Below are positions 28,144 to 64,000 of a stretch of 64,000 nt of DNA, in pieces (the first letter of the stretch is position 1; each line of letters opens with the position of its first letter). The DNA lies in assembly GCA_965153355.1 (NCBI GenBank), contig OZ231126.1, positions 5,270,001 through 5,334,000 of the forward strand. The letters are read 5' to 3'. The notes beneath the pieces were generated by a model. That model was given only the letters and a program-made list of their open reading frames with translations, was not told where the DNA came from and did no database searches. Source of the DNA: Flaccisagitta enflata. Its lineage: Eukaryota; Chaetognatha; Sagittoidea; Aphragmophora. Made by a program: the position numbers and the translations under genes.

Positions 28144-28401
28144 ATGCCTAGTTTTAAGTTGGGGGGAATAAAATCCAAGGGTTTGGAGATGAGGAAGAAA
28201 ATCATAAGGTGGAAAGGAAGAAAAGAAAAAAAATTTAAAAGATTTTACACTTATGGCATTTCCAAAAGATAGTGTTTGATCACTACAACACTATTCTGCG
28301 CTACTGATCATATCCAGATTATATTTCATGGGGGAAAGTATCTAAGACCAGGAGAGGAGGGGGAAGAAATCAAAAGCTGCTCAACTTTATACACCCCCTG
28401 A
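28144..28401. mobile_element. Decayed relative of the 23304 MITE
   Basis: It shares GTTTGGAGATG-AGGAAGAAAATC and the CACCCCCTG end with 23304-23613, but no target duplication is left. Confidence 0.5.
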
Positions 28402-28483
28402 CAGGGGCCCTGTTGAAACTGTCTCCGGTTCATAAGTGACCAGAATTGATTGAACTCCATGAGTAGTACAACATAACATTACA

Positions 28484-28672
28484 AACAAGGCCGGATACAC
28501 GGCTACCCTAGTCGCGTGCAGGTCGGCATGGGCAGTGGTGGAGAACGTCACTGGGGCATTTGGGCAGGTGCAGTGAGCTCAAAACGCTCAAAAAGTAGAA
28601 TGGGGACTGACTAACCAACGGACGGACGAACGGACGGACAAAGCGGGGTGTAGTCGCGAAGCACGCGACTGA
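28484..28672 (-). mobile_element. HINE/DINE-1-like element, AGTCGCG subfamily
   Basis: On the - strand it starts AGTCGCGTGCTTCGCGACTA (7-bp hairpin) and ends CACGCGACTAGGGTAGCC, GTGTATCCGGCC, CTTGTT. Confidence 0.6.
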
Positions 28673-28807
28673 AAATTAGAATAAGGACAAGAGCCTTAGG
28701 AGCTCTTACTGGTGTTTAATGCGCACCCTTAACAGTTTTCCTTAGAACCTAGGAAAAAGAAAACTTAAATCACGCCCATTTTCCAAAGATAATAAATGAT
28801 CAGGGCT

Positions 28808-29000
28808 AACCCTATTCATTCAACTATGTAAGAGGCTTTGTCGAGCCGTCGTTCCCTCGGTCTGTGATGTTCTAGTGGAAACGAGTGAGAACGTGCACTT
28901 AACACGAAGTAGTTGCGATTGAATGTGTATGGACTATGGAGGGGGGTTTCTCGCCCCTGCCCACCCGTCCGCGACAATTTTGTTACCCCGCGTCAATTGT
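28808..29000 (+). mobile_element. Decayed HINE-like element
   Basis: Contains TATGTAAGAGGCTTTGTCGA and CCTGCCCACCCGTCCGCGAC in the family order; ends are eroded. Confidence 0.4.
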
Positions 29001-29027
29001 TTCACACTCACTTATCGGAGGGCTTTT

Positions 29028-29220
29028 TAGTCGCGTGCTACGAGACTCTACACCCCGCTATGTCGGTCCGTCGGTTGGTCGGTCGGCCCCCGTTTTACTT
29101 TTTCAGCGTTTTTTAGCTTTTTGAGCATACGGCTCCTGCCCAGATGCCCTTGTGACCTTCTTCAGCACTGCTCCTGCTCACTCGCACGCGACTAGGGTAG
29201 CCGTGTTTCTGGCCTTGTTT
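29028..29220 (+). mobile_element. HINE/DINE-1-like element, AGTCGCG subfamily
   Basis: TAGTCGCGTGCTACGAGACT, GTCGGTTGGTCGGTC core, distal GCACGCGACTAGGGTAGCC, end GGCCTTGTTT. Confidence 0.6.
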
Positions 29221-29382
29221 TTCCCCGATGCGCAGTTGCAATTGATATGTTCACAAAAAATCCTTTCGGCCTCATATTGATGATCCTCCGCCTCCGCCTC
29301 CACATATAAAGCACCTCCAGAAATCATACACAAAATATAACACGAAAAAGAATAATGATTTCCTTGTATCCTCGTGGGGATA

Positions 29383-29387
<5 letters not shown>

Positions 29388-29466
<79 letters not shown>
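29388..29466. repeat. (AG)n microsatellite
   Basis: Uninterrupted GAGA for ~75 bases. Confidence 0.95.
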
Positions 29467-29468
<2 letters not shown>

Positions 29469-29469
29469 G

Positions 29470-31148
29470 CCGGCGTGAATGAATTTGTGAGATCAAGACC
29501 GTTTGTAAAGAAAATAAATCCTGTTGCAACATTAAAAAAAAGATACTCCAAGTAGCTTTTTTTCATTCTTTTTGAGACATTTGCGTAACGCGATTTATTA
29601 CCTGATCAAGCCCATTTTCTTTACTCGAAGGAGGGCCGTTTTTCTCGCTTATGGAAAGTCCGTGCAATAAATCCTCACTATAGCGTGTGACTCGATCAAG
29701 GTTGATACCCTTTACTCCACTAGTTGCTCAATCTGCCAGTCATATTGCCCTTCCGTGTGGATCATTGGCCGCATTGCAGTAATTTGTACATGTCTGTATG
29801 TGGGCTTTTTCCGAAGCATTGCAGCTTTTTTTCTATGTGCAATATCGCATCTTTGAACGAGTCTGTCCATCCATCAGTGCCCGTCGGTCGGTCCGTCCAT
29901 TTAAAAAATAATCTGGGCCTACTTGGCATTGTTTGATGCGTCATGACATAAAAAAAGCATGTCCGGGCAATTTCAGTTGGTGCATCATCTGCATTTGCAT
30001 GGCTTTCAAGGACCAACATATTAACAGATGGATGAACACAGACCTTTTTATACACGTCTGCTCAGATTAACTTTAAAATTTTTGAATAAAAAATTGTATT
30101 TACAAAATTGTATTTACCCAAGTATTTACAAAATTGTAATCACGCAAGTCGTAACCGGTGACAAATCACACTGTTGGCTGTCATTGGATTAATTGGCTCA
30201 TATATGGCGATCATTGAGCCTTGTTGGTCCTTTTTGGTTACTTGACATTTGAGATCTATTCAGAATTCGTTCCTCACTTTGCCTCAGTTCAACCTTTGCT
30301 ATTTTTTTCCTTTTTTATTCATTTCTTTACTTTTTCTCTTGTTTGTTTTGATGATTTTTTTTTTCAAATTACCCTTTACCTTTTCTGGTTGGCACCGGTC
30401 TGAGGAAGGAAGAGGAAGAGAAGGAGGAATAGTAGATGGTGGTGGTGGTGGTGGTAGAAGAGGAGGAGGAGGAGGCGAAGGAGGAGGATGTTGGATGTGA
30501 ATGTCATAGTTGAGAAAGATGATTCACCGTCTTCTCCTTTCAAAAACTACTATTCAAAGCTAAGAGATAGTCGGCTCTAAACCGGCTTTTTTTGTTGCAA
30601 TGGTTTTTAAGACAAAAAGATTCAACCAACTCCTTTTATACTTGAGGCCAATTCGCCATTAAAACCCAGCTTGTGCTTATTTTTTTTTTTCGTGCTGAAA
30701 TCTGTTAAAAGAGCATATTTAACTCTCTTAACGGAAAGGCGCCGATTGCGTCAGCAAGGCCTGATACACGCGGCGGGATTTTTAAGGAAACAATAATGTA
30801 TAACTTGGGCAGTGTAAACCATCAGAAAGAAATGGTTTCTAATGTGGCAGAGTCTTTAATAGCAATTGCAATTATTTTTTATTTTTGAGCGCAGCGTTTT
30901 CATATAAATATAGTAGCTATTGATCAACGGGGGGGGGGGGAATTGAGTCCATGAAGACCCTTGATTTACTTGGATTTTTGCATCATTTGACGGTTAACCT
31001 TTCCCCCTAAAATTTTGGGTGGATACGCCGCAAAACATGGGCCGCGTGTCACCCTCTTCTACATATTAAAACATCGGGAGGAGGAGGACAAAATCTTTTC
31101 TGTGGGATGCATCGATATGAGGGGCTGAGGGCACAGTTTGCAGATTGA
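29470..31148. other. Spacer, no gene seen
   Basis: Mostly unique sequence with a GGTGGT/GGAGGA run at 30433-30490. The ADAR promoter and upstream exon(s) may lie in or before this stretch but I cannot place them. Confidence 0.35.
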
Positions 31149-31149
31149 A

Positions 31150-31590
31150 TATTCTCACTTTGATGGAAGGACAAATGAGTGGACCAACCAACCAACAAGT
31201 GGCTTAAAGAATCGTTTAGCATGCGACTTAATTAGTAGCGAAAATATAAAGAATATACGTGTAGGATCTGAGCCCATCCCCATCGACACAATTTGCTCTG
31301 GCTTGCTATTGGTGGATGTGCCCCATTTTGCTGTTTGTTTATTGTCACTTGGGCCATTTTTGATGGACGGACAGATGAATGGACCAACAGACCGATGGAC
31401 CGACCAACCAACCAAAAAGTGGCTAAGAAGTTGTAGAATCGCTTAGTGTGCGACTTAGATATATAAAGATTATATAGGATCTGAACCCATCCCCAGGCCC
31501 CATTGACACATTTTGCCCTGGCCTGCTATTGGTGGATATGTCACATTTTGCCGTTTGAATATTCTCACTTGGGTTATTTTTAGGTCAAAT
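31150..31590. repeat. ~200-bp tandem repeat, two copies and a start of a third
   Basis: Copies begin with TATTCTCACTT or TATTGTCACTTGGG at 31150, 31340 and 31560 and share GACCAACCAACC, GGATCTGA-CCCATCCCC and CTATTGGTGGAT segments. Confidence 0.75.
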
Positions 31591-31880
31591 ATAAAAGCTT
31601 CTTTAATTGTTATAATTAAACTGGACCGGGCTATGTGATTTTGCAGACCCAGGAAGCGTTGACCAAGCAACACGTGGACAATATCGATTAATTCATTGTA
31701 AACCTTAAATATGCGGAGGCGGAGGAGGAGGAAGATGCAAAAATTTAATAGCTAGACTGAGAGGAAATTCTCTCAATTATTAAAATTTTTACCTCTCTCT
31801 CTCTTTTTCTCTCTTTTTTTCTCTCTCTCTATCTCTCTCTCTCTCTCTCTCTCTCAAATATACACACACACACAATCCAC

Positions 31881-63425
<31,545 letters not shown>

Positions 63426-63608
63426 GTATGTCTGTTTGCTAGGATATTCGCTGTTGATGACAATGCAATGGTGCTAATGCAATGGCAGACAGACAGACCC
63501 CAGATAGGATGCGTGTGAAAGAGTTTTAACAACTTTGAAAATGAGACCAATTTAGCGTCTATCCGTTTAGGAGCAGCTCCCATTGAAAGTTTGGAGCCAG
63601 TGCAAATA

Positions 63609-64000
63609 CAGACGGAACACTATTTTAAGGAGAGGAGGCAGCAGAAGTTTTAGCCACCCCCCCCCCCTACAGGTAAATTGGTTTCATCAATTTACTGACT
63701 GAAAGTGGTTTTGAATATTTGGGGAGATTTGTTGTGGTGCCACCGTGGCGATTTTTGAGTTTCAATCTAGAACCCGCATATATGCCCCCTATTAACCCAT
63801 AAATAACCACCCCGCCGAGGGTAAAAAAATTGAAAAATTTGAAAATTGATTTTTTAATGAAAAAACTCAAAACAAACCAAAAAATTGTGATTTATAGTGT
63901 ATATGGACACCATTGAACACTATTCTTCCAAAAAATTTGCAAAAATTATGAGAAAAAAAATTTCAATTTTTTTGACTTTGGCAGGGTGGTCATCTAGGGG
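63609..64000. mobile_element. Diverged relative of the 443-845 TA-MITE, cut by window end
   Basis: After TA at 63607-63608 it reads CAGACGGAACACT, then a GAGGAGGCAGC segment, CACCCCCC and a GCCACCGTGGCGATTTTTGA segment in the same order as the 443-845 element. The right arm is outside the window. Confidence 0.7.

Overview
The window is metazoan nuclear DNA, most likely from an invertebrate. Genes are split by GT-AG introns and the intergenic DNA is crowded with microsatellites, minisatellites and fold-back transposons. I cannot name the species from the sequence. Three host genes are recognisable, all on the + strand: the 3' end of a mitochondrial type I DnaJ/Hsp40 gene (TID1/DNAJA3 type, 226-2591), a complete gene for the complex I subunit NDUFS7/PSST (3223-7108), and most of an ADAR2-type adenosine deaminase gene (about 31881 to beyond 63425).

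Layout: 1-7.1 kb holds DnaJ and NDUFS7, with three fold-back elements that have TA target duplications. From 7.1 to 31.8 kb there is no convincing gene; it is a mosaic of simple repeats, 20-190 bp tandem repeats, hAT-type non-autonomous elements with 8-bp target duplications, and a dispersed family built like HINE/DINE-1 elements (inverted subterminal repeats, a GTCY-rich microsatellite core, a terminal GGCC hairpin). From 31.9 to 36.3 kb lie the dsRNA-binding exons of ADAR. From 36.3 to 41.4 kb is an intron full of minisatellites. The deaminase-domain exons start at 41424, 59153 and 63283.

The most striking object sits between the first two deaminase exons, on the opposite strand: a full-length LTR retrotransposon of 17,249 bp (41780-59028). 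It has 676-bp LTRs that differ at one position, TG...CA ends, a 4-bp ATGA target duplication, a tRNA primer-binding site, gag, and a Ty3/gypsy-type pol in the -1 frame. Beyond pol it has two further long intact ORFs in the same direction. One encodes a ~1062-residue protein with a DEDDy-type 3'-5' exonuclease-like domain and a second degenerate copy of that fold. The other encodes a ~435-residue protein with an F-box-like N-terminus and a probable beta-propeller. The noncoding spacers carry three families of small stem-loops whose outer stems covary, and the wobble pairs are consistent only with the element's own RNA strand. I regard this as the candidate undescribed system: a giant retroelement carrying an exonuclease and an F-box protein where an env gene would normally sit.

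A second theme is that all three host genes carry, downstream of one exon, tandem degenerate copies of that exon's 3' end including the 5' splice site (DnaJ 1 extra copy, NDUFS7 3, ADAR 2).
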